62,751 nucleotides of DNA from Cochliopodium minus (Eukaryota; Discosea; Himatismenida; Cochliopodiidae). A program made the position numbers and the translations under genes. Location: the NCBI GenBank assembly GCA_024220525.1, contig JAMYWO010000080.1, positions 1-62,751 on the forward strand, in the 5' to 3' direction. Positions within the stretch are counted from its first letter, which is position 1. Each line of letters opens with the position of its first letter. The notes under the pieces are model-generated. The model was not told the DNA's origin. It worked only from the letters and a program-made list of their open reading frames with translations, and made no database searches. Below are positions 11,226 to 22,800 of the stretch, in pieces.

Positions 11226-12523
11226 ATGGAGGAAAGAAATTTAAAAGGATCAATCAAAAAAATTTATGCAAGATCTTCCACTGCAGAAGGTTTATATTAC
11301 CAAATCAATTTCCCTTTAAATTACTAAATTATCTTTATAAGGAAATCCAATGCATGTATGCTTCACTAGAGAAAGCTATAAAACAGAAGATAATATAGAG
11401 TTGCTTAAAGATGGTTTAAAGGAAAGCTTTGATGTAAAATTTCGCCTCAATTAAATTATTTTAAAAAATCTAAAACTCATTACCTTTGAATTCATTCCTA
11501 ATAAACATTAATCTTCCTTTAAATCCTCTTTAATCCTTTAAATTTTTTTTTTTTAAAAAAGTGGCATAGAGATAAACAAGTGAAATCACGAGATGGAGCA
11601 GGAAAATCACCAAATGATAGAGCGATCCTTTTTCAAACTAAAAAGCACATTGAATATCTCCAAAAACAATTTCCAAATTTAACGACATTTACAATTGATT
11701 CTCCATTTGGTGAAAATTTTCTTTTGGATGGTGATTTCGACAGTCATAATTTGGTAAGTAATAAAAAAAAAGTAATATTTTTTTGGGGTTTTAATAAAAG
11801 GTGGTTTAGTGTGTTGGTGATGTTCTTCAAATAATTAGAGATGAAAAAGTTGTTTCAGAACTTCAAATGTAAATTCTTTTTTAAAAAGCTTCAATTCATA
11901 TTAATATTTTTGTTTGTTAGAACTTCACCTAGATGGCCTTGTTTTAAAATTGACCATAAACATAGTGGCCCCCTAAAAGATACTCACTCTTTTGATTCCA
12001 GAGTCAGGGCATATTGTAAATCTCTTTTATAAACAAACAAAATTTTTTATTATTAAATTTTTAAAAAAAAGGTGGTGAAACGGGATATGGAGGTGTTTTT
12101 TGTAAAGTATTGGTTGAAGGAGATTGCAAAGTAAAAAGAATTTAATTTTTTTTTTAAAAAAGAAAATCAAAAATATTTATTTTATTCTCTTAAAAGGTTG
12201 GAGATGAAATTGTTTTATTTAAAAGAACCCAACCAAAATGGTCCCTTGAGAGAACTTCTCGTGTTTTTTATGGAGGTTCAAACAAGAAAACAGTAATGTT
12301 GACAGAATGGCAAGGAACTGAAGAAGAAAAAGAACAAATTTTAAAGTTAGAAGAATTGGCACACTTTGAATGGAGAGAACGTTTAGAAAAATACATTGAA
12401 AAGAAAAATAAAGAAAAAGAAAACCCTCCTCAAAATTATACAGAACAATCCACATCTAGTGACAGTGTAGTGAATCAAGAAATAAACCAAAACGAAGAAG
12501 GAGGATATTGTTCAATATTTTGA
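11226..12523 (+). CDS. MOSC-domain protein with C-terminal CaaX box (copy 2)
   Basis: Tandem paralogue, 61 bases after copy 1. Seven exons, 295 residues: 11226-11289, 11342-11433, 11562-11753, 11810-11868, 11921-12015, 12072-12130, 12197-12523. Exons 3, 4 and 6 and even the introns between them are almost identical to copy 1, while exons 1 and 2, the stretch after the conserved Cys (RWPCFKID, then HKHSGP) and the C-terminal tail differ. The tail is a longer, charged, Lys/Glu/Asn-rich linker and ends in CSIF, again a CaaX box. RWPCFKID is closer than copy 1 to the usual MOSC PCWK motif. Confidence 0.82.
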
Positions 12524-12587
12524 AAAAATAAAAAGTTTTTTTGTTTTTAAAAACAATTTTTTATTTGATTCTCGAGTAATAATTAAT

Positions 12588-14757
12588 TTAGAGTTGAGAA
12601 ATGTTATTTTCAAGTACAACAGCAATACCTTGTCCTCCACCAATACAAGCAGAACCCAAACCATATCTAGTCTTTGTTCTCAAAAGTTGGTAAGTCAAGT
12701 TTGTCAAAATTCTAGCACCACTAGCACCCAAAGGATGTCCCAATGCTTATTATTTAAAAAAAAAAAATTAATGTCATTATTTTCAATTTATTTGTTTCAA
12801 AAAGAATCTTTTTTTTTACCAATTGCACCACCATTGACATTAGTTTTATTTCTGTCGAGACCCAACTCTTTTTCAACAGAGAGCCATTGGGAAGCAAATG
12901 CTTCATTAACTTCAGCATAATCGATTTGGTCCAATGTAAGATTAGCTCTAGACAAAGCTTTTTTGATTGAAGGAACAGGTCTATTATTTTTGAATTGTTA
13001 AATTAAATTTCTTATTTAAAATTTTAAATTATTTTCATTTAAATTAATTTTATTTTTTTTAAAATAATTTTAATTTTATTTATTTATTTTCTTATTTACC
13101 CAATTCCCATAATATTTGGTTCAACACCGCTGATTCCATATGAAACAATTTCTACAAGAGGTTTGAGTCCATATTTCTTAACTGCGTTTTCAGAAGCAAT
13201 AATCAACTACAAAAAAAAAAAATGAAAAAAAAAAATTTAGAAATAAATACAAAAATTTAAAAATAAAAAAAAATTGAAAATTTTACAATAGAAGCACCAT
13301 CAGAAATACCAGAAGCAGAACCTGCAGTTACAGTACCATTCTTCTTGAACAAAGAAGGAAGTTTAGCAAGAGCTTCTATGGTGGTTTGTGGACGAGGGTG
13401 TTCGTCAAAGTCATAAACTTCAGTACCCTTCTTTGTAGTAATTTCGATTGGAACGATTTCATCCTTTTTTTAAAAAAAAATAATCAAAATTGATGAAAAA
13501 TGAAAATTTACAGAAAATGATTAGAATAATTAAAAGAAAATCATTGAAATAATTTTGGAAGTAATTTTTTTTTTTTTTACTTTAAAAACTCCATTTTCTT
13601 TAGCCTTTTGATATCTTTGTTGAGAGAGGATAGAGTATTTATCAGATTCTTCTCTGGTGATATTGTATTTCTCTGCCAAATTCTCCGCAGTTATGGCCAT
13701 AGGAGTCTTGGAGAATTCGTCAGTGAGACCTTGCCACAAAGTGTCCTCCATTTGCAAGTTTACTCCTAATTGGGTTCCAAATCTCGCGTTTCTCACTGCG
13801 TATGGAGCTTGGGACATACTTTTTAATTTAAATAAATTGTTTGAAGAAAAGAAAAAATTAAAATTTCAAATTTCAAATGTTTTTTTTTTTTTTGGACTTT
13901 AAAAATTAATGTGAAAAAATTCTGATATTAAAAATTAAGTTAAAAGTAAGAATGAAAATTTGTGACAAATGATCGATAAAGGATCATTATTAATCAAAGT
14001 ATACATAAGATAATATTGATGATTTGGATCCTTGATCAAAAATATGATATTTAATGTTGAGATATAAATTGATCCAAAATTAAATGGAGCAGATTAAATT
14101 CTCAATCAAAAATTTTCTTATATTTCTTATATTTTTTAAAAAGAAATAAAGATTTAACTTTTAATTTATGAAATTAAATTATTATTTTACCTTTCAGTAC
14201 CTCCAGCCAAGACAATTTCAGATTCTCCCAATTGGATCTCTTGATATGCATTGATGACTGATTGGAATCCTGATCCACACAAACGATTGACAATCAATGA
14301 AGGAGTATCAATCTTGACCTAAAGGAGATTGGTCAAAATAAGGGATTTTAAATAAAAAGTATTTTCTAGTTTATAAAGAAAAAAATATAAAAGTTATATC
14401 AATGTAATTTCGTAACAATCAGATTATATTTCATTATATCAAGAATCACAGTTCATATAAAAAATTTATAAGAATGAAATAAAATTTATATTATTTTTTT
14501 ATTTGGGAATTTTATTTTACACCACTATGTAATCCAATATGTCTTGCCAAATAAGCAGCATTTCCAGATGTTTGTTGTACATTACCAATGATGACGCTAT
14601 CAATAAGTTTTGGATCCAAATTGATTTGGGAGATGGCTCCCTTGGAAGCGAAAACACCTAATTCAGTTGCAGTAAATCCCTTTAATTTACCTCCAAATGA
14701 ACCAAAAGGAGTTCTCTTTGCAGCAACGATGAAAGTTTTAGTATATTTCTTGGACAT
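12588..14757 (-). CDS. ACAA2: 3-ketoacyl-CoA thiolase, mitochondrial ACAA2 type
   Basis: Seven exons, 401 residues: 14521-14757, 14191-14318, 13581-13818, 13287-13463, 13100-13206, 12820-12980, 12588-12745. It catalyses the last step of fatty-acid beta-oxidation or acetoacetyl-CoA formation. Visible hallmarks are [10 protein letters not shown] with the nucleophilic Cys, [34 protein letters not shown] with the active-site His, and SACIGGGQG with the second catalytic Cys. Length fits ACAA2. There is no long N-terminal presequence and no peroxisomal SKL end (it ends NISQL); ACAA2 itself uses its mature N-terminus for mitochondrial import, so mitochondria are likely. The long second intron holds a copy of a dispersed repeat. 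Confidence 0.93.
13966..14110. repeat. Dispersed intronic repeat, copy A
   Basis: About 145 bases in the second intron of the thiolase g​ene. It shares an ordered set of blocks with copies B (34835-35015) and C (50448-50600): TGATCGATAAAGGATCA, GATTTGGATC, TTGAGATATAAATTGATCC and CAGATTAAATTCTCA. The paired TTTGGATC and GATCCAAA segments can form a hairpin. Relative to its host transcript it has the same orientation as the other two copies. Confidence 0.65.
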
Positions 14758-14985
14758 TATATATTATTTGTTCTTTTTCGATTTTTTTTTTTTTTTATTT
14801 TTCAATGTTTTTTTATTTTGAAAAGGAATTATGTTGAAAAACTTCCTATAAATACTAAATCGGATGTATTGGATAAGATGGGAGATTATGATAACAATTA
14901 TTTTATTTAAAGGATTTGTAAAGTCATTTCTTTCTTTGGAATTCAATTTCCAAAAAAAAAGTTTCGAAAGAAAAAAAAGGAAGTT

Positions 14986-16569
14986 TTAAGCGATATAACC
15001 TCCTTGTGCAGGGATGTATCCTTCTTTACCCGTAGTATGATTTTTAGCATACCACCAATTTGGATCGTTACGATCATCATCGACGCTGATATCATCCCCA
15101 ACATTCATGGTTAACTCAGAATCAGATTGTCCAACAAATTGAATCAAGCAAGTTGAATTTCCTAACAAGATAAGAATTAAATTTTAATTAAATAAAAACT
15201 GAAAATTAAATTCAGAAACATTTTTTGAAGAATTATTTTGAAATTAAATTTTATTTTTTTTTTGAATGTTACCTATTTTTTTGGAACTCTGGCTAATTCT
15301 TGGAATTAAGGAAGTGTTGTTTTGGTTGAGAGCAACATAACCGCCCTGTGCAGGTACATATGCCTCAAGACCACTAGTATGATTCTTAGCATACCACCAA
15401 GTAGGATCAGAGCTATCATCAATAGTAATATCATCTCCAACATTCATTGATAACTCTGAAGAAGATTGCCCAACAAACTGTATCATACAAACTGCATTAC
15501 CTATTTTAGGAGTTGTAGACAGAGGAGGAGGGAGTGTTTGGTTCAAGTGTTGTTGAGTGTTTTGACTGAGTTTCATGTTTCTTTGTTCTTCCAATTCTTT
15601 TTTCTTCTCGTTCAACATTTTCAACTGTTTCTCTTGTTCTTCCATCTTCTTTCTTGTCTCCTCTTCTTGTTTTCTGTTTTTCTCTTCCTCCAATCTCTTA
15701 ATTTCTTCTTTTTTCTTTTGCTCTTGTTCCTCATCTGATGTCATTTCGAAATGAAGAAGTATAGATCCTAAAAATAAATCATATTTGTTAGATCAATAGA
15801 AAGGTCTTTGAATATAATTCTTTTATATATAATTTGATTTTTTGAATATTGGTTAATTTGTTTGTAATGTTTATGGATTGATTTTTACCAGATACATTAT
15901 CTCCAACTTCATTGGTGACCAATTGGAACCATTTATCTAATTTTCCACCAGCTGCCTTAATTTCATAAATAGGAATCATGATTTGGCCCACTACAAAGGA
16001 AAAAAGAAAATTGAGCTGAATAAAGTTAAAAATCTTTACAGTGCTATAAATCTTTCTCAATTTTAAAAGTTTGATTGAAATTAAAAGATATTTACTAAAA
16101 TCATCTGATCCCACTAAATCTTTATCATACAAGATTACATGTACTGCGGAGGTATCTTCATTATCATAAGGGATTGGATTGAATTTGTGATTCCATTTTG
16201 GTTCCAAAGTTTTATCTATAGGTTTTGTTTTTTGTTCTGCTCCCTTTTTAGATTTGCATCCCAACATTAATATTTTCACATATGGATCACTTTATATGAA
16301 CGAATATTTAAAATATTAAAGGAAATTTAAAAATTTGTAAATTTAAAAAGATTTGGAACATATTTTTCCATCTTATCTGATTATATCTCATTTAATTTCA
16401 ATTATACCTTTTTCCATTACTATCTTTTGCTGCCAATCCTTTTCCTTCAACGGCTATATAAAAATTAAAAAATAAAATTAATATTTTTGTTATCTCATTA
16501 TTGAAGCTTCTATCAATCATATTTTTGATTTATTATCTCACCTGTTACATTCAAAGTTCCACCTTTCAT
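14986..16569 (-). CDS. C2 - coiled-coil - SH3 - SH3 adaptor protein
   Basis: Six exons, 346 residues: 16542-16569, 16408-16453, 16096-16289, 15889-15990, 15273-15767, 14986-15161. Residues 1 to about 125 form a C2 domain (GKSDPYVKI, KTLEPKWNHKF, DKDLVGSDDFMGQI, WFQL), expected to bind phospholipid in a Ca2+-dependent way. A highly charged Glu/Lys coiled coil follows (about residues 130-180), then two similar SH3 domains, each with ELSMNVGDD or ELTMNVGDD, a WWYAKNHT stretch and PAQGGY; the second is encoded on its own last exon. This is a membrane-to-cytoskeleton adaptor layout. The first exon encodes only nine residues. It lies next to another C2 g​ene, suggesting local duplication of the C2 part. 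Confidence 0.83.
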
Positions 16570-16849
16570 CTATTATTTTTCTTTTATTTTCAACAATTTT
16601 TTTTTTATTATTTTTTTTTTTTTAATTTAATCCTAAAAAGAACATCATTTTTTTTATTATAATGCAATAATTATCACTTTATTTTCCCTTAATTCTGAAA
16701 TGAAATATTGGAGGATCTCTTTCTTTGTGAATATGAAAAATATTAAAATTTATATTTTTGAAGGAAAAAGTATTTTTTGTAATTAATTTCCATCATTTAT
16801 TCAATTCAAATTTACAATTCAATTCGCTATTCTCCATTTTCAAAAAATA

Positions 16850-17373
16850 TTATTTCAGAGTTATTAAGGCATATATGTTCAAAAATCCACTCACTTCTGA
16901 ATGCTTTGTATTGGAATGAAGTCTGATCCATTTATCCATTACATTATTCCTATTAGGAGTTTTATAAAACAAAGAAAGTAAATTAATCTTTAAAATTCAA
17001 ACTTGGAGTCCAATATTTCTCTTATTGAGATGATTTTATAACCAAGGAAATCGCTCGAGAGTTTATCTTGTGATTCAACAACCAATTTCAAAGCACTATA
17101 ATCTTTATCCACGAATTCCAATTCAAATTCTTCGTTCCATAAAGGATTGAGATTTCTCTCAATAACCTTTGTTTTGTTATTCTTTTCAAATAGTTTGATT
17201 AAAACACCCATAACTCTTCAATATTTTTCTTTTACTTGTTTTGATTTTGATTGATTCGATCCTAAAACGAATATATTTACATAAGGGTTTGAAAATCCAT
17301 CTTTATCCCTTCCTATTAAATCTTTGGCTCCAATTATTTTTAATTTTACAAATCCACTTTTGTTCTCTTTCAT
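16850..17373 (-). CDS. Small single C2-domain protein
   Basis: Three exons, 138 residues: 17236-17373, 17003-17181, 16850-16949. The whole protein is one C2 domain: VKLKIIGAKDLIGRD, NPYVNIFVLG, NLNPLWNEEFELEF, SSDFLGYKII and WIRLHSNT. An uninterrupted reading would meet an in-frame TGA at 17218-17220, but removing a 54-base GT...AG intron (17182-17235) joins the beta strands correctly and deletes the stop. A second intron then adds the usual last strands of the fold. It probably binds acidic phospholipids; no other domain is present. Confidence 0.75.
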
Positions 17374-17411
17374 TTTTTTATATGGAATATTAATAAATAA
17401 TTTTTTTTAAT

Positions 17412-19726
17412 TTATTTTTTTTGTATCAACAACTTTATATTTTCAAAATTAACATATGCATTGTTAGGATCATCAGAGTCTCGGATAGATTTCATGGCAG
17501 CTTCTTTACACAAAAAGATGAGTTGAGCACCAGAATAACCTTCTGTCAAAACAGATAAAGATTCAATTTGCTTCTCATCTAAGTCTTCAGTAGGAATATC
17601 TTTGAGTTTTTTCTTTAAAAGCGAAAATCTCTGTTGCTGGTTAGGTAAATTAAAAGATAAGTGCAAATCGAATCTTCCTGATCTTATTATAGCAGGATCC
17701 AAAGCATCTTTCCTGTTAGTAGCTCCAATAACAATAACGTTGGCAGAATCAATACTGTCTGTAGAGAAAATACCATCTATTTCAGTTAGAAGGGTAGATA
17801 ATATTCTGTCATACGTTTTTTGTGTATCTCCAAACTGTCTTTTTGATGCAATGGCATCAAGTTGATCAATAAATAGAACACAAGGTGAAACATTTCTTGC
17901 TTTGATGAAGATATCTCTCAAAATTTTCTCGGACTTTCCCACTTCTTTCTGTATCACATCAACTGCTCGTAAATGAATAAAGTTTGCATAATTTGATATT
18001 TCATTTGACAATGCTTTTGCTAATGATGTTTTTCCTGTTCCTGAAGATCCATAGAAAAGAATACCTAAATAAAAAATAAATTTGGAAAAATAATTTTTTT
18101 TCCTGCAAATAGAAATTCTTTACCACTAACGACGGATATTCCAAATTGTTTGTACACATTGGGGCTTTTTAAAGGTAGAAGAACAGATAGTTGCAAAGAA
18201 TTGATGATTTCATCCAATCCCTCAAAATCAGAAAACTTTACATTTGTTGAATCAAAAGAGGAGAATTCTTTCAAAAGAGAAGGAGATATCAATTCCACTG
18301 ATTTCAGAAGGTCTTCCCTTTTTACTTCTATCACTTCTTCATTTGGAACTTTATTTTTAATAGATTGGTAAATACTTTCTTGACAAAGTTGATTTAAATC
18401 TGCTCCACTAAACCCATTACATTTTTTCGAAACCTCCATCAAGAAACTTACCTTTTCGCTTTCACTTTTCATTATTTCCTCTTCCCAATCAAATTTTTTA
18501 GTCAATTTGGAAAGAATTTTAGAACGTTGGTCCAAAGTTGGCAAAGAAAAAGATATCACTTGGTCAAACAAATTTTCTTTGGACACTTTGTTCTGAATGC
18601 TGGTAAATCTATTGGTAGAAGCAATTACGAAAGTGATGTTATTTTCGAATTTCTTTGTTTTGTTGTAATTAGGATTTTTCCATTTCTTGAGAGTTTTAAT
18701 AAAAATGTTTCGAATGTTTCTTTCTATAGAATCACTCACATTGTTTTCATTCTCAGAAAGAATAACATCAACTTCATCCACTATCAAAAGAGAAATGGGA
18801 GATTTGTTTTGACATTGGTTGAGGAGTTCAATCAAATAATTCTCGCTGTCTCCCTCATATTTCTTGAAAATATTCGCAGAATCGACAAAGGTATAACTTA
18901 TTCCACAACTCTTCGCAAATGTCTTGCAAAACAAAGACTTTCCACATCCTGTTAGTCCCTCTAAAAGAAAATACTTTTCTGTATTCAATGAAACTTTCTT
19001 TTGTAGAATCTCTAAACTTGTTATCATACTTTTGCATATCTCTTCACAAATTTCGGACATACCAAATACTTCCTTTTCAACGAGGGATGTTGTCTTTTTA
19101 AGATCTTCTATCGTCCTTTTTATTCCCTTTTGACTCTCTTCTTTTTCAGCGAATCTTATTTTTGTTTTTTCGTTGATGAGTGATGGATTCTCTCCTTTGA
19201 GGATATTCACTATAAATCTCATATCCGTTCCAAACCATTTTATATTTATCAGTTGATCATTGATTACAGTTCTACCATTCATCAGTTTTGATGAATATTC
19301 TGCAAATTTTTCTTTTTGTAGATCTTTCATCAATTCTTTATTTTTGAACGTATTTTCTTCATCAAATCTTAATTCTATTTTTGTAGATATATTCTCTATT
19401 TCTTCATTGAATTTTTTGATTTTTACTTTGAGAGGAAGTTTTTCTTTATTGTATTTCTCTATGAATCTTTCCATCATACATTCATTTTCTTTTAATTTGG
19501 TATCACTGCCATCCACTCTGCATATCATCTTTTTATCCAAAAATTCAATCAATAATAATGATCCATACTCTATCTCATTTTTCTCAATATTTTCTTTGCT
19601 CAATACAATTTTATTTTCTAATATATCTTACAAAAGAGATAATGTTATATTCTTTATATTATGATATATTAATATACCATTGTCTATATATCTTTCAAGA
19701 TTAAAGTATAGCGAATTTGGCTTCAT
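17412..19726 (-). CDS. Type II AAA+ ATPase (Cdc48/AFG2-like), two AAA modules
   Basis: Three exons, 734 residues: 19678-19726, 18124-19626, 17412-18064. The N-terminal 180 residues are not recognised. AAA module 1 has Walker A GLTGCGKS and Walker B LLIVDEVD, but its second region of homology lacks the usual R-x-G-R-F-D sequence (it reads NRFTSIQNKVSKENLFDQ). Module 2 has Walker A GSSGTGKT, NRKDALDP and SGRFDLHL, but its Walker B reads VLFIDQLD, with Gln (codon CAA) where the catalytic Glu normally stands. Each module therefore carries a deviation. Overall design is that of Cdc48/p97, NVL, AFG2 or Pex1/Pex6 proteins that unfold or extract substrates; I cannot assign the subfamily. The start is in a short first exon, since no ATG opens the long exon. 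Confidence 0.82.
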
Positions 19727-19801
19727 TTTTTAAAAATAATTTGAAAATAAAAAAAAAAAAGAAAAGAATTGATTATTAAATCAAATTCCACCCCATATAA
19801 G

Positions 19802-22800
19802 ATGAGGAAAAAGATAGTAAAAAGGATATTGGTGAAGAAAAAGAAAAGAACAACACAATCAAATCCAAATTTATTAGAGAAGAGAAAGGAAGAAGAGGAT
19901 GATTCAATTGAGAACAATTATTCTCCAAAATTTGATCAAATAAATAATCAAGATGGGAAAGAAGATATATCCTCTCCATCTAAAATGAAATCATCCAATA
20001 AAATAATTATTAAAGAGAAAAAGAACGAAGATTCAGTTAAAGATGAATCACCAAAGAAAAAGAAATTGATGAAGAAAAAGAAAAGGCCCATCTCCAAAAA
20101 GAATTCTGCCATTATTCATTTTGAAGAATCACCATTTAAAGAAGAAGCTAAAAAGAGGATATCCATCCAACCTAAGCAAGGAGAGATTGAAAATATTCAA
20201 CAAAAGATCAATTTGTCTATCCTCAAAAATTCGGAAGAGATAATGAAGAATCTTCCTCTCAATTTTTCTAAAGATACGATGCTCAAAAAAGGAGATAAAA
20301 GGGATAAAGAGATTATTGATAATTATAAGCAAAATCGCAAAAATAAGCTTATAATAAAAGAAATTGAAGATCAAATTAAATCAGAAGATTTGATCCCAAT
20401 CATTGCAGAGATAGGATCGAATAGCGAAAATAATCTGATAATTGAAAATAATAACAATAATAATGACAGAAATCAATCACCACGCCAGAATTATGATTCA
20501 GATAAAAGCAATAGTGTGATTAGTGAGTATGGAATATTAATAAATTCAGGAGGGGTGAAGACAGATTTTTTCACAACCAAAGGAGTGAATAATTTTTTCG
20601 ATAAAGAAGGAGAGGATGAAGAGAATATCTTCCTGGATGACTCTAATCAAGATAAGGAAGACCACAATAGCATCGATATCCCCACCAAAAAATATTTCCC
20701 AGGTGCAGAGATCTATGAGAGTGATACCATCGAAAGAAAGAACAAGGAGATCATCCAAGAAGAAAAAGAAAAAAAATTTTTCAAAAATATTTTGGCTTCC
20801 AAGAATAACAACAGTAACAATAATCATAATGACTCGAGCATCTTGAGGTTTCTCTCCAAGAATTGGAACAATATCAAAATCAGCGAGAACAGTATCATTG
20901 AGGAAGCTTCTGTCGAGCTTCTTTTCATAACAAAAAATAAAGATAGAAAAGAGTTATTCTCTAAATTTATTGAAGAAAAATCAAAACAAAATTATTTTCT
21001 TGTAAAAAAATTTCTTTTTCTAAAAAAGTAAAATGTTTTTTAAATCTTTCTTTAGGCTTGGATTGATATTTTTAAGTATGTGGAGCAAATTCAGTTGAGA
21101 AACACAGAGAAACAAAGAATTTTATACTTTCAGTTTCTTTACGAGACGTATTTCTTGGACACCTCAAGAAAATTTCTCGCAATGATAAGCACCACAACCA
21201 TAAGCAGAGTGGAAATAGCATTCGAGAAATCGAAATCAGGTTCTTACTCCCCTATCATAGTGTTTGTTCTTCTAAGAGTGATGGATGAAATAGAGTCGAT
21301 ACTTTTTGATTCTTTGAACCAATTTCTTTTGGATCACCCTTCTGACCAAACTATTCTTAAAGATAGCGAAAGTGAAAATGTACAAACAAAACTTTTTTTC
21401 AGTTGTTCTTTGGCATCAAGCAAAAAAGAAAAATCCGCCTCTTCAACCAAACACCTGAAAAAAATTTGTTTGGAGTTTACTGAAGAAAATATTACATTTA
21501 TTGAAGAGAAAAACAATCAAATCATTTCTTCTTACCCTTTAAAGTCTTTGGACACCAAATCAATGACAATCTTTGACGCTAATAGCAAGTTGACCCATCA
21601 TCTTATATTTGATAATGAGTCTTCCAAAAACAACCTTGTATTTAAAGTAAACATGGCTATAGATAAAAAGGTAAAACTTTTCAATTTCTTTTTCTTAATA
21701 TTTTTTTATATTTCGATAGGAAAAAGAGTACAAAAAAAAGAAAACAATGATAGATTTTGTATTGACTCATCCAATGCCCGAAAAATTGGAAGTTCAAAAA
21801 GAAATAAAACTCAAAAACGAATCACAAGAATCAAGCGAACTGAGTTTAAGAGACAGCAGAAGCAGATTAATTACAGAAAATCCAGAAAAGCTAAAAAAAT
21901 ACATGATGAACATAAACATGGGATATGAAAGCGATGCACAGCCCCTTTCAAGCGAAAGCACATCTTTGTACGATGATCCTTTTGAAGGAAAAAACAAGAA
22001 AGAATTTATTGGTTATTCTAGCGCCTATGCTCGTGAAACAAAGAAAGAAGCAATGTTAGGATACTCTAACCCTTATTCCAATGATGGAGAAGGTAAAAAG
22101 GAGTACATTGGTTATTCCAACCCTAGTGAAGGAGGTTACTCTAACTCTAATTCTAGTCCTTATTCTGGTTCTGGGGAAGGTAAGAGGGATTATATTGGGT
22201 ATTCCGATCCTAGTGCTGGTAAGAGAGATTATTTAGGTTATTCTAATCTTAAATCTAAAAGTGGATATGGGAATGGGAAAGCATCTTCCAATTATTCTGG
22301 TAAATAATCAAAGAAATTCAAAAAAAAAAAAAACAATAATGACATTAAATATTTTAAAATATTTTTTTTTTTGTTTTAAAAAACAGATGTAGCTGAAATA
22401 AATTTTGATTTAATGGGTGATAAGGAAGAAAACAACCAATTCAAATTTGATTTCAATAAACACTTTCAAAACTCAATGGACGCATTAGATTCTCTTGATG
22501 AAAACTCTCCCACTGATTTAAAACTGGATGTTTTCAAAGAAATCATGAGAATAGCTTCTGATTTTCTTGAATTTGCAACAAGTTATGGTAAAATAATCAT
22601 CTCAGAGTTGTTTGTCCCTCACCAAAACAAGACCATCAAACCAAATAAGAGTTTGGGTAAAAAAAAATTTTTTTTTTTTCAATCATTTTTTTTTTATTTT
22701 CTAATTATTATTTTTTGAAAAAAAATTTTTAGGTGTAAAAAAAAAAATAATTTTTATAATGTGATATTTGAATGTTTTTTTAGGGAATCATTGGAGGAGA

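Noticed and set aside
17218-17220. Stop-codon reassignment suggested by in-frame TGA
   Set aside because: TGA, TAA and TAG all end well-supported genes here, and a 54-base intron removes this codon.
17412-18064. Second AAA module as a dead pseudo-domain
   Set aside because: Walker A, the NRxDxxDP stretch and GRFD are intact and the frame is clean, so a specialised module is more likely than decay.
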